A stretch of DNA of 6,574 bases from JADKFD01 sp964561825 (GTDB taxonomy: Bacteria; Pseudomonadota; Gammaproteobacteria; Xanthomonadales; SZUA-5), in assembly GCA_964561825.1 (NCBI GenBank), contig CAZLSB010000233.1, positions 1-6,574 on the forward strand, read 5' to 3'. The number at the start of each line of letters is the position of its first letter. Within the stretch, counting starts at the first letter, position 1. The translations under genes were made by a program, and so were the position numbers. The notes beneath the pieces were generated by a model. The model was not told the DNA's origin and searched no databases. It saw only the letters and a list, made by a program, of their open reading frames with translations. This document shows positions 5,980 through 6,574 of the stretch, one piece after another.

Positions 5980-6574
5980 ATGGCTGAAGGTGAATCCAGG
6001 GTGAGCGACCAGGGCCAAACGCAAGCCATACGCGCTGCTTTCCAAGCGACCGAGTCAAACTTGGGTGTCATCAGCGCCGTGCGTGGCAGTGTCGTCGATG
6101 TGCGCTTTGAAGGTCGCCTGCCGCCCATTCGCACCTTGCTGCGCGCTGGCGGCGATGGTGCCATCGCGATCGAAGTGCTCACCCAGATTGACGCCCGTCA
6201 TGTGCGCGGCATCGCGCTCACACCAACCCAAGGTCTGGCGCGTGGCATGCCGGTGACCGACACCGGCGCTCCCCTATTGGCGCCGGTCGGCAAGGCTATC
6301 CTGTCACGCATGTTCAACGTCTTCGGCCATGCCATCGACCGTCAGGACGAACCGGTGGATGTGAGCTGGCGTTCGGTGCACCGCGAGCCACCGCCGCTGA
6401 TGCATCGCAAAACCAGCTCGGAGATCTTCGAGACCGGCATCAAGTTGATCGACGTGCTGGTGCCGCTGGAAACCGGCGGCAAGGCCGGATTGTTCGGCGG
6501 CGCGGGCGTCGGCAAGACCGTGCTGCTGACCGAGATGATCCACAACATGGTCGGCAAGCAGAAGGGTGTCAGCA
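5980..6574 (+). CDS. atpD: F1-ATPase beta subunit, N-ATPase (alternative) type, 5' part only
   Basis: The catalytic subunit of an F-type ATP synthase/ATPase, truncated by the window end after 198 codons. The N-terminal beta-barrel holds GSVVDVRFEGRLPPI (36-50), HVRGIALTPTQGLARG (74-89) and TDTGAPLLAPVGKAILSRMFNVFG (93-116). The nucleotide-binding domain begins with EIFETGIKLIDVL and the Walker A GGAGVGKT (173-180). Local wording such as HREPPPL, IFETGIK-IDVL-PL and LLTEMIHNMVG fits the beta subunit of the N-ATPase group rather than housekeeping AtpD. In known N-ATPase operons atpD is the first gene, as its position here suggests; these operons are thought to pump Na+ and are often transferred laterally. 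The start could instead be GTG at 6001, which has a better SD (GGTGA, 5989-5993); an in-frame TAA at 5959 rules out starts further upstream. The c-subunit needed to judge ion type lies outside the window. Confidence 0.88.
   Translation, partial: MAEGESRVSDQGQTQAIRAAFQATESNLGVISAVRGSVVDVRFEGRLPPIRTLLRAGGDGAIAIEVLTQIDARHVRGIALTPTQGLARGMPVTDTGAPLLAPVGKAILSRMFNVFGHAIDRQDEPVDVSWRSVHREPPPLMHRKTSSEIFETGIKLIDVLVPLETGGKAGLFGGAGVGKTVLLTEMIHNMVGKQKGVS

Noticed and set aside
5840..6058. N-terminal extension of Gnd
   Set aside because: It has no domain, would precede the Rossmann glycine motif that normally starts at residue 5-10, and runs into the divergent ATPase gene.
6304..6557. Minus-strand open frames within the ATPase beta gene
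   Set aside because: The plus strand encodes a clear Walker A ATPase through the entire stretch; these are antisense shadows of GC-rich codons.

Overview
The window looks like chromosomal DNA of a GC-rich proteobacterium, probably beta or gamma. The grounds are codon use, Shine-Dalgarno sites, a periplasmic PepSY protein beside a cytochrome b561, a Fur-box-like palindrome, and a divergent N-type (alternative) F-ATPase gene. No RNA gene, CRISPR array, transposase or integrase is visible. Species cannot be fixed from the sequence.

Layout. Bases 1-101 are AT-richer with no supportable gene. About 102-369 (+) is the decayed C-terminal end of a class III adenylate/guanylate cyclase, broken by a one-base frameshift. 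Bases 402-424 hold a near-perfect palindrome resembling a Fur box, followed by a likely two-gene unit: an exported PepSY-domain protein (472-750) and a four-helix cytochrome b561 (765-1322). A perfect 26-bp palindrome lies in the gap before the convergent operon.

The centre is a minus-strand pentose phosphate operon, transcribed in the order gnd (5839-4814), zwf (4817-3360), HAD hydrolase (3363-2680), tal (2495-1404). The first three overlap by 4 bp (GTGA and ATGA) and are probably translationally coupled. Gnd and Zwf run the oxidative branch (glucose-6-phosphate to ribulose-5-phosphate, CO2 and reduced nicotinamide), and Tal links to the non-oxidative branch. No 6-phosphogluconolactonase gene is present; the third slot holds a HAD-type phosphatase-like protein of unknown substrate. 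Between the HAD gene and tal sits a 149-bp imperfect inverted repeat with a perfect 26-bp palindromic core, which looks like a MITE/BIME-type insertion or a large RNA hairpin.

Divergent from gnd, across a 140-bp spacer containing an 8-bp inverted repeat with TTGACA in its loop, begins an F1-ATPase beta subunit (5980-6574, cut by the window end). Its sequence resembles the N-ATPase (Na+-type, accessory) beta subunit rather than the housekeeping AtpD.

Most individual genes are recognisable families. The points most worth a second look are the structured repeat inside the operon, the HAD gene where a lactonase might be expected, the cyclase relic, the putative iron control of the PepSY/cytochrome pair, and the head-to-head pairing of the pentose phosphate operon with an N-ATPase.
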